Both the position numbers and the translations under genes were made by a program. Under the pieces are notes generated by a model. The model searched no databases. It saw only the letters and a program-made list of their open reading frames with translations, and was not told the DNA's origin. 64,000 bases of DNA from positions 1 through 64,000 of the forward strand of contig NZ_AUHM01000033.1 of the NCBI RefSeq assembly GCF_000423185.1. Reading direction: 5' to 3'. This DNA is from Inquilinus limosus DSM 16000 (GTDB lineage: Bacteria > Pseudomonadota > Alphaproteobacteria > DSM-16000 > Inquilinaceae). This document shows positions 23,497 through 32,516 of this stretch, piece after piece (within the stretch, counting starts at the first letter, position 1; the number at the start of each line of letters is the position of its first letter).

Positions 23497-24372
23497 TCAC
23501 TCGAATGCCCAGCGGAGTGTCCTTGCGATGCCGATGGTACCGGCGCGAGCCAGCGCGCGGCCGATGATCGGGATCTCCAGCCCGTGCATCTGGCGCGCCC
23601 AGGCGGGCAACAGGTCGATGGCCGCCTGCATGGCAAGCGCCTGCACGGGCTCTGCCAGTATGCTCGGCGCGGGTTGCGTCAGAACGATGCGGGCGACGTC
23701 CCGGGTTCGCTCGTCAGACCGGAGCTGCGGTCGCATGGCGCCGAACAGCTGCCGCGCCCCGGACCGGCTGCGCGGGATCGGGTCGGCGCCGAGCGCCTCC
23801 GCGATCTGGCTCATCTCGGCGAAGTAGCGGTCCTGGTCGGCGGCCGACATGCCCGGCTCGGCGTAACGGATCCAGGCGTCCAGGAAGCAGGTCGTCTCCG
23901 TGAGGTGAACCCAGGCCAGCAGCGCAGGAGCATTGGCCGCATACGGGCTGCCGTCGGGCAACACCCCCCGGACCCGATTGTGGACGGCGCGGACGCGTGC
24001 GATCGCAGCCTCGGCCTCCGCCCGCCCGCCATAGGTGGTCAGCGCGATGAAACGCGCCGTGCGTCGGAGCCGCCCCCGCATATCGGTCCGAAAGTTCGAA
24101 TGGTCCCAGACCCCCGCCAGAACGGCCGGGTGAAGCATCTGCAGCAGCAGGGCTGCGACGCCTCCGACCATCATCGAGGTGACGTCGCCGTGGACCCGCC
24201 ATGCGACCGCGCGCGGGCCGAACAACCCGTCCGTCCGCCGTACGACAGGACGCTCGCCGCGCCGCCGATCGTTGAACATTGCGACGACCTGGGCAGCGAT
24301 CGTGTCTTTGATCGGCCGCGCGAGCGCGTCCGGAAGAAGGGAGCGGACCGGGCCAACTCGAGGATGTGGCAT
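23497..24372 (-). CDS. oxygenase MpaB family protein (DUF2236)
   Basis: The 291-residue protein matches DUF2236/MpaB: WRVHGDVTSMMVGGVAALLLQMLHPAVLAGVWDHSNFRTDMRGRLRRTA (about 55-103), which holds the HP and H-S-N residues typical of the family, and AWVHLTETTCFLDAWIRY. The family includes a fungal oxidative-cleavage enzyme in mycophenolate synthesis and rubber oxygenase relatives; bacterial members are mostly uncharacterised heme proteins. ATG 24372 is preferred; an in-frame TTG at 24381 is possible, both without a strong ribosome site. It is downstream of the lipoprotein gene by 164 bp on the same strand. Confidence 0.82.
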   Translation of the reverse strand: MPHPRVGPVRSLLPDALARPIKDTIAAQVVAMFNDRRRGERPVVRRTDGLFGPRAVAWRVHGDVTSMMVGGVAALLLQMLHPAVLAGVWDHSNFRTDMRGRLRRTARFIALTTYGGRAEAEAAIARVRAVHNRVRGVLPDGSPYAANAPALLAWVHLTETTCFLDAWIRYAEPGMSAADQDRYFAEMSQIAEALGADPIPRSRSGARQLFGAMRPQLRSDERTRDVARIVLTQPAPSILAEPVQALAMQAAIDLLPAWARQMHGLEIPIIGRALARAGTIGIARTLRWAFE

Positions 24373-24536
24373 CCGGAGCAACCGCCGACGAACTATGACG
24401 ACGAGAAGCAGTCTGACAGCTCTATTATGATCATCTTCGCCGGCTTTCCAAGCTGGCGGACTATGCTGACGATCTCAGCAGCACCGCGGGCCGCTCCCAC
24501 GGCCGCTTCGGGTCGAACCCAGCCTCCGATCGAAGC

Positions 24537-25391
24537 TCACGGCTGGGGCGCGCCGACAGCTCCGTCGGCGGGCGGAGCCGTCGCCTGCGGTTGCGTGGGC
24601 AGAGGCCGGGACGGCTTGGCGCGCGCCAGCAGCCTCGCATAGACCGGGCCCGCATAGACCGGATCGGCCTCGGCGGTGGCGGCCGGCGGTGCGGCCGGCG
24701 TCGCGGCGGCCGCCGGCGGGCCCGGCTGCGGGGGCGTGCCGGCCGGCGGTCCGCCCGATGGCGCGGCCGGCGCCGGCTGGGCCGCCAGCGGCGAGGCGCC
24801 GGCCGGCGCGGCGGGCGCAGGAGCCGCCGTGATCGCGGCCTCGGCCGTCAAGGCCGCGGGGGGCGCGGCCGAGCCGCTGCTGATCGTGTCGACGACGCCG
24901 GACACCGAGGCGATCAGGTGGCCCAGATCGCGAACCGTCGAGGTCTGCTCGGGCACCGTTGCCGCCTGGCGGCTGGTCGACGCGCGCGTCCGGGCGAGAG
25001 CCAGATTCATCTGGCCCTGCGCCTCGTCCAGGGCGGCGTACTGCTCCGGATGGGCGCGGCGCCCGCCGCGTTCGTCGAGAGCCTGCTTGGCCTGCACGAT
25101 CTGCTGCTTCAGCCGCGTCAGGCGCGACCGGGTGGTGACGACCGCGAGGTCCAGCGTCGACCGGGTCGCCTGGGCCTTGCGGACGAGAAGGTCGGCCGAA
25201 GCGGATAGCCCGGCGGCGTCCGCAGCGTCGGGGCCGGAGCCCGCCGGCTGCCGTATACTCTCCTCCAGCTGCTCGTCCGGCGCCTTGGTGTAGTCGGGGA
25301 AGGGCTTCTGCTGGGGGCCCCCGGCGCAGCCTGCGGCGATCGACGCCAGCAGCATCGCGGAGCCTATGGTCTTGGCAGGCATGGCATTCAT
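24537..25391 (-). CDS. Ala/Pro-rich lipoprotein of unknown function
   Basis: The 284-residue protein has a lipobox (SIAAGC, Cys22 after a hydrophobic segment), then a helical, probably coiled-coil part (about 62-140: LLVRKAQATRSTLDLAVVTT and QIVQAKQALDERGGRR), a short hydrophobic stretch (LIASVSGVVDTISSG), and a low-complexity tail (about 180-284) rich in Ala, Pro and Gly. I do not recognise the family. The tail might span the periplasm. It starts at ATG 25391 (or 25382), 3 bp after the stop of the secreted protein gene upstream, so the two are co-transcribed. Confidence 0.7.
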   Translation of the reverse strand: MNAMPAKTIGSAMLLASIAAGCAGGPQQKPFPDYTKAPDEQLEESIRQPAGSGPDAADAAGLSASADLLVRKAQATRSTLDLAVVTTRSRLTRLKQQIVQAKQALDERGGRRAHPEQYAALDEAQGQMNLALARTRASTSRQAATVPEQTSTVRDLGHLIASVSGVVDTISSGSAAPPAALTAEAAITAAPAPAAPAGASPLAAQPAPAAPSGGPPAGTPPQPGPPAAAATPAAPPAATAEADPVYAGPVYARLLARAKPSRPLPTQPQATAPPADGAVGAPQP

Positions 25392-25394
25392 TCC

Positions 25395-25913
25395 TCACCA
25401 GGTCGGAGGAAACTCGCTGACCACCAGCACCGCCGGAACCGGGCGGTTCGCGGCGTCGACCGCCGCGACCCAGACGGCATAGGTGCCGTTCGCGGGCCTC
25501 TCGAAGGTGATCGCGGGATTGGTGCCGCCGTCATCCGTATCGTCGGCGCAGATCCACGTCCCGGTCGGCGTGCGGACGACGAGGGCGACATCCGAGCCCG
25601 CCGCCGCATAGATGCTCAAGGGGCGGCGGCCGTTCGCGAACTCGATCTTGGCGTCGGCCTGAGCGGCGGTGATGTTGCCGATGCAGTCCGTGCCGAGCGC
25701 GGCGGCGGAATACGGGCCGCCGGCGACAACGCCGATCGGGTACGGATCGACGGGGAAACCGCCGACCAGGGAGACCGTCCCATAGGCCGGCCGCGCCCCG
25801 GAATCGGGCATGGCGGACGAGGCGGCGGTCGCCGCCGTCTGCTGCGCGGCGGCCTGCACCGACAGCGCCGCCGACACCGCGGCGACCGCAAAGCTTGTCC
25901 TGCCGTGATGCAC
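25395..25913 (-). CDS. secreted protein with PPC-like beta domain
   Basis: From GTG 25913, which follows GGGAGGAGCAG, the 172-residue protein has a signal peptide (TSFAVAAVSAALSVQAAAQQ) and a beta-rich domain: YGTVSLVGGFPVDPYPIGVVAGG, GNITAAQADAKIEF, SDVALVVRTPTGTWICADDTDDGGTNPAITFERPANGTYAVWVA. The pattern of an Asp/Gly-rich loop before a final NGTYxVWVA strand is that of bacterial pre-peptidase C-terminal (PPC)-like modules, often mis-named peptidase S1. No protease motif is present. A longer frame to 25994 lacks a signal peptide at its start. It leads the lipoprotein gene by 3 bp. Confidence 0.75.
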   Translation of the reverse strand: MHHGRTSFAVAAVSAALSVQAAAQQTAATAASSAMPDSGARPAYGTVSLVGGFPVDPYPIGVVAGGPYSAAALGTDCIGNITAAQADAKIEFANGRRPLSIYAAAGSDVALVVRTPTGTWICADDTDDGGTNPAITFERPANGTYAVWVAAVDAANRPVPAVLVVSEFPPTW

Positions 25914-26235
25914 CTGCTCCTCCCTGCGGCTCGTCGGGATCCACACCCCGAAGTCGCGACACCGAATGAAGCGGCTGCTGCCTTCGACCCGCACGATGAC
26001 ACGGCAGGCCCGGCCACCGGTGTCACCGAGGTCACAGGTATCGATTCACAGGGCCATTCGCCCGGGCGTCGTGGAGCGCGAAGCGGTGCCGGCCGTCAGC
26101 CGGGAGGGGCACCTGCTTTCCGGGATCTGCTTCTGCCGGGAGCGCCGTCATTGCCGGCCCCGGAGCACGGGTGTCCGCTTAAGGATGAACAACAACCGGC
26201 GGACGAAATTTAGAGCTCAAGCCTCAATCTATAGC
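25914..26235. other. gene-free stretch, promoter of secreted-protein/lipoprotein pair
   Basis: I see no supportable gene here. The side next to 25913 must hold the promoter of the minus-strand pair. It contains GGTGTCACC (about 26021) and the inverted pair GTCCGC / GCGGAC around 26172-26204. The open frame on the plus strand has shadow-like composition and no ribosome site. Confidence 0.4.
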
Positions 26236-26324
26236 TGTCATGCCCGGGCCCGACCCGGGCATCCAGGAATGTCGATGCCGCTCTGGGTGGCCCCTGGATC
26301 GCCGGGTCAAGCCCGGCGATGACA
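26236..26324. repeat. TGTCATGCCCGGG-type palindrome
   Basis: Two stem units, TGCCCGGG-CCCGACCCGGGCA and CGCCGGGTCAAGCCCGGCG, are enclosed by TGTCATG / GATGACA ends, with inner CCAGG/CCTGG arms. It is the same family as 15981-16058 and 38235-38312. It lies 29 bp after the gshB stop codon and can act as a terminator. Confidence 0.88.
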
Positions 26325-26353
26325 ATAAAATCAGGTCCTATTCCTCTTCCTCT

Positions 26354-27307
26354 CTACCCCTTCATCGCCGCCCTTCGGGCCTCGATCGCGTCCCACAGGG
26401 TGGCCTCGATCTTCACCCCGTCCAGCCGGTTGATCTCGTGGATGCCGGTCGGCGAGGTGACGTTGATCTCGGTCAGGTAGTCGCCGATCACGTCGATGCC
26501 GACGAAGATCTGGCCGGTGGCCCGCAGGTCCGGGCCGATGCGGGCGCAGATCTCGCGCTCGCGCTCGGTCAGCGTGGTCTTCTGCGCCCGGCCGCCGACA
26601 TGGAGGTTGGCCCGCGCCTCGCCCTCCGCCGGCATGCGGCTGACGGCGCCGACCGGCTCGCCCTCGACCAGGATGATGCGCTTGTCGCCCTGCCGGATCT
26701 CCGGCAGGTAGCGCTGGATCATGATCGGCTCGCGGTACATCCGCTCATAGACCTCGAGCAGCGCGACCAGGTTCTCGTCGTCCGGCCGGATCCGGAACAC
26801 CCCGGCCCCGCCATTGCCGAACAGCGGCTTGACGATGATGTCGCCGTGCTCGCGCCGGAAGGCGCGGATCTCCTCGCGGTCGGCGGTGATCAGGGTCGGC
26901 GGCATCAGCTCCGGATAATGCGTGACCAGCAGCTTCTCCGGCGCGTTGCGCACCTCCTTCGGGTCGTTCACCACCAGGACGCGGTCGGCGACGTGCTCGA
27001 GCAGATGGGTGGCCGTGATGTAGGCCATGTCGAAGGGCGGGTCCTGGCGCATCAGGATGACGTCGACGGTGCCGAGGTCGAGCACCTCCCACTCGCCGAA
27101 GGCGTGGTGGTTGCCGCGCACCGCCTGCACCGTCAGCGGCCGGGCCCGAGCGGTCAGCCTGCCGTCGCGCAGCGTCAGGGCCCGCGGCAGGTAGTGCCAC
27201 AGGCGGTGGCCGCGCGCCTGCGCCTCCAGCGCCATGGCGAAGGTCGAATCCCCGCCGATGTCGATCGTCTCGATCGGATCCATCTGGATGGCGACGGCAA
27301 GGCTCAT
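26354..27307 (-). CDS. gshB: glutathione synthetase
   Basis: The 317-residue protein is a full-length prokaryotic GshB: N-terminal [48 protein letters not shown] (about 87-104), the ATP-grasp core [18 protein letters not shown] (about 155-172) and the metal/substrate motif [17 protein letters not shown] (about 278-294). It joins gamma-glutamylcysteine and glycine with ATP. ATG 27307 is used. It follows the SirB1-like gene by 11 bp and lies downstream of yraN and rsmI in a typical alphaproteobacterial order. Confidence 0.96.
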   Translation of the reverse strand: MSLAVAIQMDPIETIDIGGDSTFAMALEAQARGHRLWHYLPRALTLRDGRLTARARPLTVQAVRGNHHAFGEWEVLDLGTVDVILMRQDPPFDMAYITATHLLEHVADRVLVVNDPKEVRNAPEKLLVTHYPELMPPTLITADREEIRAFRREHGDIIVKPLFGNGGAGVFRIRPDDENLVALLEVYERMYREPIMIQRYLPEIRQGDKRIILVEGEPVGAVSRMPAEGEARANLHVGGRAQKTTLTEREREICARIGPDLRATGQIFVGIDVIGDYLTEINVTSPTGIHEINRLDGVKIEATLWDAIEARRAAMKG

Positions 27308-27318
27308 GCTGGTCTCAA

Positions 27319-28137
27319 TCAGTTCAGGCTGCTGCGGAAGGACTGGAGCAGGATGGCGGCCTCGTGCCGCTGGATCTCCGGCTCGCCCGGGGCGGAGACG
27401 TAGCGGTCGAGGGCGTCGATCGCGGCCCGCATGTTGCCCAGCCGGGCGTAGAGGATGCCGGCCTCGCGCAGCAGCGGCGCGTGCTGCGGCGCGAAGCGGC
27501 GCATCGCCTCGATCACGCCGAGCGCCTTGGCGAAGTCGCCGGCCCGGATGTGGCGGACCTTCAGGTTGTTCTGCAGCCGCAGCAATATGTCGCGGTCGGT
27601 CACCGGCTCGTAATGCTCCGGCGACAGCTCGGCCCCGGCGTCGAGCACGGCCTTCAGGAGGTCGCGCAGCTCGCCCGGGCCGCGGCTCATGCCGGCATGG
27701 AACGGGTCGAGGATGGTGCGGGCACCGCCGGCGTCGAGCCGGACCAGGAAATGGCTCGGGAAGTTCAGCCCGACCATGGTCCAGCCCTGGGCCCGGGCAA
27801 CGTGCAGGTAGAGGATGCCGAGCGTCACCGGCAGGCCCTTCCGCCGGTCGATCACCCGCATCAGATTGGCGTTCTGCAGGTCGTCATAGCTGTCGACGTC
27901 GCCGGCATAGCCCCAACGCCGCGCCAGCACCGCGGTCATCGCCTCGGCCGGCGCCAGCGTCTCCGCCTCGCGCGCCACATCGGCCACCAGCTGGTCGAGA
28001 TGGCGGCGGTACCAGTCGAATCCGACGCCGCGCGGCCGGTCGAGCGCGGCCAGCGCCAGCGCCGCCTCGGCGAGATCGATGGCGTCGTCCGGCTGAGAGC
28101 CGGCGCGGTCGAGTATCGACTGGATCGTCGGGTCCAT
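27319..28137 (-). CDS. SirB1-family transglutaminase-like/TPR protein
   Basis: The 272-residue protein has the SirB1 layout: an N-terminal transglutaminase-like domain ([51 protein letters not shown], about 83-133; the catalytic Cys of true transglutaminases is replaced here by Asn in ANLM) followed by TPR-like helices ([47 protein letters not shown]). No enzymatic activity is assured. It sits between yraN and gshB, 11 bp before gshB and 36 bp after yraN, and is probably in their operon. Confidence 0.87.
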   Translation of the reverse strand: MDPTIQSILDRAGSQPDDAIDLAEAALALAALDRPRGVGFDWYRRHLDQLVADVAREAETLAPAEAMTAVLARRWGYAGDVDSYDDLQNANLMRVIDRRKGLPVTLGILYLHVARAQGWTMVGLNFPSHFLVRLDAGGARTILDPFHAGMSRGPGELRDLLKAVLDAGAELSPEHYEPVTDRDILLRLQNNLKVRHIRAGDFAKALGVIEAMRRFAPQHAPLLREAGILYARLGNMRAAIDALDRYVSAPGEPEIQRHEAAILLQSFRSSLN

Positions 28138-28173
28138 GGGTCCTGACTTAGCCCGATCCCGCCCGGGATTCCA

Positions 28174-28560
28174 CTACCGATCGACCTGCCAGGCGTCGGC
28201 GATGTGCACCGGCCAGCGCCAGGGCCGCACCACCACCAGGTCGAAGCGCAGCGCATAGCTTTGCGCATAGCGCGGCTGCTGTGCCAGGAATAAATTCGCA
28301 GCCCTTTGCAGGCGCTCGCGCTGGCGCGGCTGCAGCGCCAGCAGCCCGGCCGCCAGGTCGGGCCGCGCCTTGACCTCGACGAAGGCGACGGTGCGGCCGC
28401 GCAACGCCACGATGTCGATCTCGCCGAGCGGCGTCTTCAGCCGCCGCGCCAGGATGCGCCAGCCCTTGGCCCGCAGGAGCCACGCCGCCGCCCGCTCGGC
28501 CCTGAGGCCGAAGGCCTCGGCCCGGCGCCGGGAATCGTCCTTGAAGCCCCTATTTCTCAT
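28174..28560 (-). CDS. yraN: YraN/UPF0102 family nuclease-like protein
   Basis: The 128-residue protein has the UPF0102 pattern: GLRAERAAAWLLRAKGWRILARRLKTPLGEIDIVALRGRTVAFVEVKARPD. That gives the restriction-endonuclease-like core E-x-x-A, GEIDIV and FVEVKAR. The family is predicted to be a Holliday-junction or other nuclease, but the activity is unproven. ATG 28560 overlaps the rsmI stop by 11 bp, so translation is coupled. Confidence 0.9.
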   Translation of the reverse strand: MRNRGFKDDSRRRAEAFGLRAERAAAWLLRAKGWRILARRLKTPLGEIDIVALRGRTVAFVEVKARPDLAAGLLALQPRQRERLQRAANLFLAQQPRYAQSYALRFDLVVVRPWRWPVHIADAWQVDR

Positions 28561-29497
28561 CGGCGGCGAGGTCGAGCGCCAGACGGTAGACCTCGCGCTT
28601 CGGCTCCCCGGTCGCCGCCGCCACGGCCTCGACCGCGTCGCGCAGGCTCATGCTGGCCAGCGCCTTCCGCAGTTGCCCCGCCAGGTCCTCCTCGCTCGGC
28701 CGCGCCGCTTCGCCGGGCGGGCCGATGACGATGACGATCTCGCCCTTGGGCGGCCCGGCCTCGGCGTAATGCGCCGCGAGATCCGGCAGCGGGCCGCGCC
28801 GCACCTCCTCAAACAGCTTGGTCAGCTCGCGCGTCACCGCCGCCTCGCGGTCGCCCAGCACCGCCGCAAGGTCGGCCAGGCATTCCGGCAGCCGGTGCGG
28901 CGCCTCGAACAGGATCAGGGTGGCGGCGACCGGCGCCAGCTCGAGCAGGAAGCTGCGCCGGGCCGAGGATTTCGGCGGCGGGAACCCGGCGAACAGGAAC
29001 CGGTCCGACGGCAGGCCGGACAGCAGCAGCGCGGTCAGCGGCGCCGAGGCGCCGGGCAGGCAGGTGACGGCCAGCCCCTGGTCCCGCGCCGCCCGGGCCA
29101 GCTTGTAGCCGGGGTCGGAGATCAGCGGCATGCCGGCGTCGGAGACGAGGGCGATCGCCTGGCCCTCGGCGATCCGGCGCAGGATCTGCGGCCGCATCTC
29201 CGCGGCGTTGTGCTCGTGATAGGGAATCAGCTTCGTGCCGATGCCGTGGAGCGACATCAGCTTGCGGGTGGTCCGCGTGTCCTCGCAGGCGATGGCGTCG
29301 GCGCCGCGGAGCAAATCGAGCGCACGAAGCGTTATGTCCCCGGCATTGCCGATCGGGACCGCCGTCAGATACAGGCCCGGCGCCGGTTTGCTCGGCTCCG
29401 GTTTACTCGGCGGTGTTGCGCCGGTAGGGTCGGCGGCGGAAGGCCGCCGCTGCCCGGCGCCTGAGGATTGTCGAGAGTGAGGGGGCGTCCGTGACAA
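28550..29497 (-). CDS. rsmI: 16S rRNA (cytidine1402-2'-O)-methyltransferase
   Basis: The 315-residue protein has the tetrapyrrole-methylase-type fold of RsmI: GLYLTAVPIGNAGDITLRALDLL (about 41-63), IACEDTRTTRKLM, LVSDAGMPLISDPGYKL and LPGASAPLTALLLSGLPSDRFLFAGFPP. The C-terminal helical domain ends AAATGEPKREVYRLAL. The only canonical start downstream of the frame stop is TTG 29497, giving a 40-residue Pro/Ser-rich N-terminal extension compared with usual RsmI. It overlaps the start of the divergent LpoA-like gene by 7 bp. Confidence 0.93.
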   Translation of the reverse strand: MSRTPPHSRQSSGAGQRRPSAADPTGATPPSKPEPSKPAPGLYLTAVPIGNAGDITLRALDLLRGADAIACEDTRTTRKLMSLHGIGTKLIPYHEHNAAEMRPQILRRIAEGQAIALVSDAGMPLISDPGYKLARAARDQGLAVTCLPGASAPLTALLLSGLPSDRFLFAGFPPPKSSARRSFLLELAPVAATLILFEAPHRLPECLADLAAVLGDREAAVTRELTKLFEEVRRGPLPDLAAHYAEAGPPKGEIVIVIGPPGEAARPSEEDLAGQLRKALASMSLRDAVEAVAAATGEPKREVYRLALDLAADEK

Positions 29498-30699
29498 GAC
29501 TTGCGACAGTCAGTGAGGGGCCGTTCGGCCGGGGTGGCGCGGGACTGCGGCGCCTGATCAAGCTGGCGGGGGCCGCCGCGATGGTCGCGGCGCTCGCCGC
29601 CTGCGCCCAGTTCCAGACCGTACCGAGGCCGACCCCGATCACGCAAGCGCCGACGGCGGCCGCACCGACCCGGCCCGACGACGGGGTGCTGCGGGTCGGG
29701 CTGCTGCTGCCGCTGTCCGGCGGCAGCGCCAGCCTGGGCGAGGCGATGCAGCGCGCCGCCCAGATGGCGGTGTTCGACACCGGCACCCAGGTCGAGCTGC
29801 TGCCGCGCGACACCGGCGACAGCCCGAACCAGGCCGGCCAGGCGGCGCAGTCGGTGATCGCCCAGGGCGCCGACATCATCCTGGGGCCGCTGTTCAGCAA
29901 GTCGGTCGCGCCCGTGTCGCAGCAGGCCCGCGCGGCCGGCATCAATGTCGTCGCCTTCAGCACCGACACCGCCCAGGCCGGCGGCAACGTGTTCCTGCTG
30001 AGCTTCCTGCCGCAGCAGGCGATCGACCGGATCGTCGGCTACGGCGCCAGCCAGGGGATGCGCCGCTTCGCCCTGCTGGCGCCGCGATCGGCCTATGGCC
30101 AGCTGGTCAGCCGGGCGCTGAGCGAGGCCGCCGTCAAGTACAATGTCGAGGCGCCGGTGGTCGAGCTGTACGACAGCAAGCTGTCCGACCCGACGCCGCT
30201 GCAGCAGCGGCTGCAGGCGACGCCGGTGGACGCGGTGATCGTGGCCGATGTCGGCAACCGGCTGAGCGTGGTGGCGCCGATGCTGGGCTATTCCGGCGTC
30301 ACCGCCAAGCTGATGGGCACCGGCCAATGGGACGACCCGCAGGTCAACCGCCAGCCCTATCTGGCGGGCGCCTGGTACGCCGCGCCCGACCCGTCGCGCC
30401 GCGCCGATTTCGAGAGCCGCTACGCCCAGCAGTTCGGCGGCCCGCCGCCGCGGCTGGCGACGCTGGCCTATGACGCGGTGGCGCTGACCGCGGCGCTGGC
30501 CAGCCAGCCGGCCTCCGGCGGCAACCCGTTCAACACGGTGGCGCTGCAGGACCCGAACGGCTTCGTCGGCATCGACGGCATCTTCCGCTTCGGCCCGAAC
30601 GGGCTGGTGCAGCGCGGCCTGGCGGTGCTGCAGGCGGAGCCGACCGGACCGACGGTGGTCGAGGCCGCGCCCGACAGCTTCTCCGGCGCGGCCTTCTAA
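29491..30699 (+). CDS. LpoA-like lipoprotein, penicillin-binding-protein activator family
   Basis: The 402-residue protein has an N-terminal helix and lipobox (LAACAQ, Cys38), then a periplasmic type I binding fold: VLRVGLLLPLSGGSASLGEAMQRAAQMAVFD (about 65-95), GADIILGPLFSKSVAPVSQQAR, GINVVAFSTDTAQAGGNVFLLSF and LGYSGVTAKLMGTGQWDDPQ. This is the alphaproteobacterial counterpart of LpoA, whose C-domain activates PBP1A in enterics. Function in alphaproteobacteria is inferred. GTG 29491 follows GAGGGGG. The gene is divergent from rsmI, with 7-bp overlap of their coding starts, a common synteny. Confidence 0.88.
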   Translation: MTRLATVSEGPFGRGGAGLRRLIKLAGAAAMVAALAACAQFQTVPRPTPITQAPTAAAPTRPDDGVLRVGLLLPLSGGSASLGEAMQRAAQMAVFDTGTQVELLPRDTGDSPNQAGQAAQSVIAQGADIILGPLFSKSVAPVSQQARAAGINVVAFSTDTAQAGGNVFLLSFLPQQAIDRIVGYGASQGMRRFALLAPRSAYGQLVSRALSEAAVKYNVEAPVVELYDSKLSDPTPLQQRLQATPVDAVIVADVGNRLSVVAPMLGYSGVTAKLMGTGQWDDPQVNRQPYLAGAWYAAPDPSRRADFESRYAQQFGGPPPRLATLAYDAVALTAALASQPASGGNPFNTVALQDPNGFVGIDGIFRFGPNGLVQRGLAVLQAEPTGPTVVEAAPDSFSGAAF

Positions 30700-30786
30700 A
30701 TTCATTGAACTTTTTGCGGGATTCTGCGGCGTCGCGTTTTAAGATAAGTATGATCATTCGATAGGATCGTGACGCCGGAGATGCCG

Positions 30787-32382
30787 ATGCCGATCGTTCA
30801 GCCGAACCGGCCGAACGAGCAGACGGGCGGGGGTGAGCAGCCCCCGCCCGCCCCCGTCGAGATCGAGCTGAAGCTCCGCGCGGCGCCCGAGGATCTCGAA
30901 CGCCTGCGCCGGGCCGAGCTGCTGACGCGGATCGCGGCCGGCCCCGGCACCGCCCGGTCCCTGACCTCCTTCTACTACGACACGCCGGACTGCGCGCTGC
31001 AGCGCCGCGGCGTGACCCTGCGGGTGCGCCGAATCGGCCAGCGCTTCGTCCAGACCCTGAAGACCGAGCGCCGCGGCGACGGCTTGGCCCGCGGCGAGTG
31101 GGAGGTGGCGCTGCCGGCGATGGTGCCGGCGCCCGACGCCTTCGACGACCCCGAGGCGAAGGCCCTGTTGGACGGCGTCCCGGTCGATGCGCTGACCCAC
31201 CTCTTCACCTCCCGCATCCAGCGCGAGACCCGGATCCTGTCGCTGCCGGACGCGGTGGTGGAATGCGCCTTCGACACCGGCACGATCGAGACCCGCGACG
31301 CCAGCGACCCGGTGGCGGAGATCGAGCTGGAGCTGAAGGAGGGCCGCACCGCCGCCCTGTACCGTCTGGCGCTGACCTTCCTCGACGAGGTGCCGCTGCG
31401 GGTCAGCGAGGTGACCAAGGCGGAGCGCGGCTACCGCCTGGTGGCGCGCCGCCCGCCCGGGGTGATGTACGACCCGAAGACGCCTTTGACCTCGCGCATG
31501 ACGGTGGATGAGGCGATCGGCACCGTGCTGGCCCGGTGCCTGAGGCACTGGACCGCCAACGAGGCGGCGGCGGAGGATGGCGGCGACCCCGGCGGCGTGC
31601 ACCAGATGCGGGTGGCGTTGCGCCGGCTGCGTTCGGCCCTGGCCCTGTTCCGGAAGACCGTGCCCTCGCCGACGCTGGACTGGCTGCGCGACGAGGCGAA
31701 GTGGCTGGCCGGCGCGCTGGGGCCGGCGCGCGACTGGGACGTCTTCCTCAACGCCACGGTCGAGCCGCTGGACACGATGCGGCCCGACGATCCGGGCATC
31801 GCCGTGCTGCGGGCCGCGGCGATGCGCCAGCGCGAGGCCGGATACGCCGCGGTGCGCCAGGCCCTGGCCGACCCGCGCTGCGCCCGGCTGCACCTGACGC
31901 TCGGCGAATGGCTGGAGCGGCGGGGCTGGCGTGACCACGCCTCGACCGCGACGCTGACGGCCCTGGTCGAGCCGATCGACGGCCTGGCCGGGCGGCTGAT
32001 CGCCCGGGCGCACCGCAAGGTGGTGACCCGCGGCCGCCATCTCGCCCGGCTCGACCCGCCGCACCGGCACGAGGTGCGGATCGCGCTGAAGCGGCTGCGC
32101 TACGCCATGGACTTCTTCCGCCCGCTGTATCCGGAGAAGCGGGCCAAGCCCTTCGCGACGCAGCTGTCGCGCCTGCAGGACGCCTTCGGCCATCTCAACG
32201 ACGTGGCCACGGCCGAGACGCTGCTGCAGCGCCTGACCGGCGAATCCGCCGATCCCGCGCTGCACCGGGCGGCCGGCATGGTCCTGGGCTGGCACGCCCG
32301 CGGCGCCGAATCGAGCGAACCGGAGCTGCTGGCGCAATGGGACGCCTTCCGCGCCGTCAGGCCGTTCTGGACGCGGGAGTGA
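30787..32382 (+). CDS. CYTH-CHAD domain protein (inorganic triphosphatase-like)
   Basis: About 531 residues. The N-terminal CYTH domain opens with EIELKLR (ExExK), and has YYDTPD, LRVRR and GEWEVALP within residues 20-160, then AEIELELKEG; these acidic and basic strands line a triphosphate tunnel. The C-terminal half is a CHAD domain with conserved histidines and basic residues (GVHQMRVALRRLRSAL, HRHEVRIALKRLRYAMDFF) that binds polyphosphate. Such fusions hydrolyse inorganic triphosphate. GGAG at 30777 supports ATG 30787; GTG 30769 and ATG 30781 are alternatives. It stands alone, 87 bp after the LpoA-like gene. Confidence 0.93.
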   Translation: MPIVQPNRPNEQTGGGEQPPPAPVEIELKLRAAPEDLERLRRAELLTRIAAGPGTARSLTSFYYDTPDCALQRRGVTLRVRRIGQRFVQTLKTERRGDGLARGEWEVALPAMVPAPDAFDDPEAKALLDGVPVDALTHLFTSRIQRETRILSLPDAVVECAFDTGTIETRDASDPVAEIELELKEGRTAALYRLALTFLDEVPLRVSEVTKAERGYRLVARRPPGVMYDPKTPLTSRMTVDEAIGTVLARCLRHWTANEAAAEDGGDPGGVHQMRVALRRLRSALALFRKTVPSPTLDWLRDEAKWLAGALGPARDWDVFLNATVEPLDTMRPDDPGIAVLRAAAMRQREAGYAAVRQALADPRCARLHLTLGEWLERRGWRDHASTATLTALVEPIDGLAGRLIARAHRKVVTRGRHLARLDPPHRHEVRIALKRLRYAMDFFRPLYPEKRAKPFATQLSRLQDAFGHLNDVATAETLLQRLTGESADPALHRAAGMVLGWHARGAESSEPELLAQWDAFRAVRPFWTRE

Positions 32383-32399
32383 AGCCGCGGCCGCCCGCC

Positions 32400-32487
32400 C
32401 GTCTCTCTGCGAGGAGGCGAAGCCGACGAAGCAATCCAGGGGCCACGCCAAACAGCCCTGGATTGCGTCGCTGCGCTCGCAATGACG
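32400..32487. repeat. REP-like palindrome (GTCATTGCGAG family)
   Basis: The core GAGGAGGCGAAGCCGACGAA and arms CAATCCAGGG / CCCTGGATTG are the same as at 11535-11620. The left end is decayed (CGTCTCTCTGCGAG), the right end CTCGCAATGACG intact. It occupies the spacer between the CYTH-CHAD gene and the ParA-like gene. Confidence 0.88.
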
Positions 32488-32516
32488 ATGTAGGGTATCG
32501 CAGAGGGGCCTGACCA

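Noticed and set aside
26240-27403. Long plus-strand open frame opposite gshB
   Set aside because: It is the antisense shadow of gshB, which has strong ATP-grasp motifs. High GC content causes long open frames on both strands.
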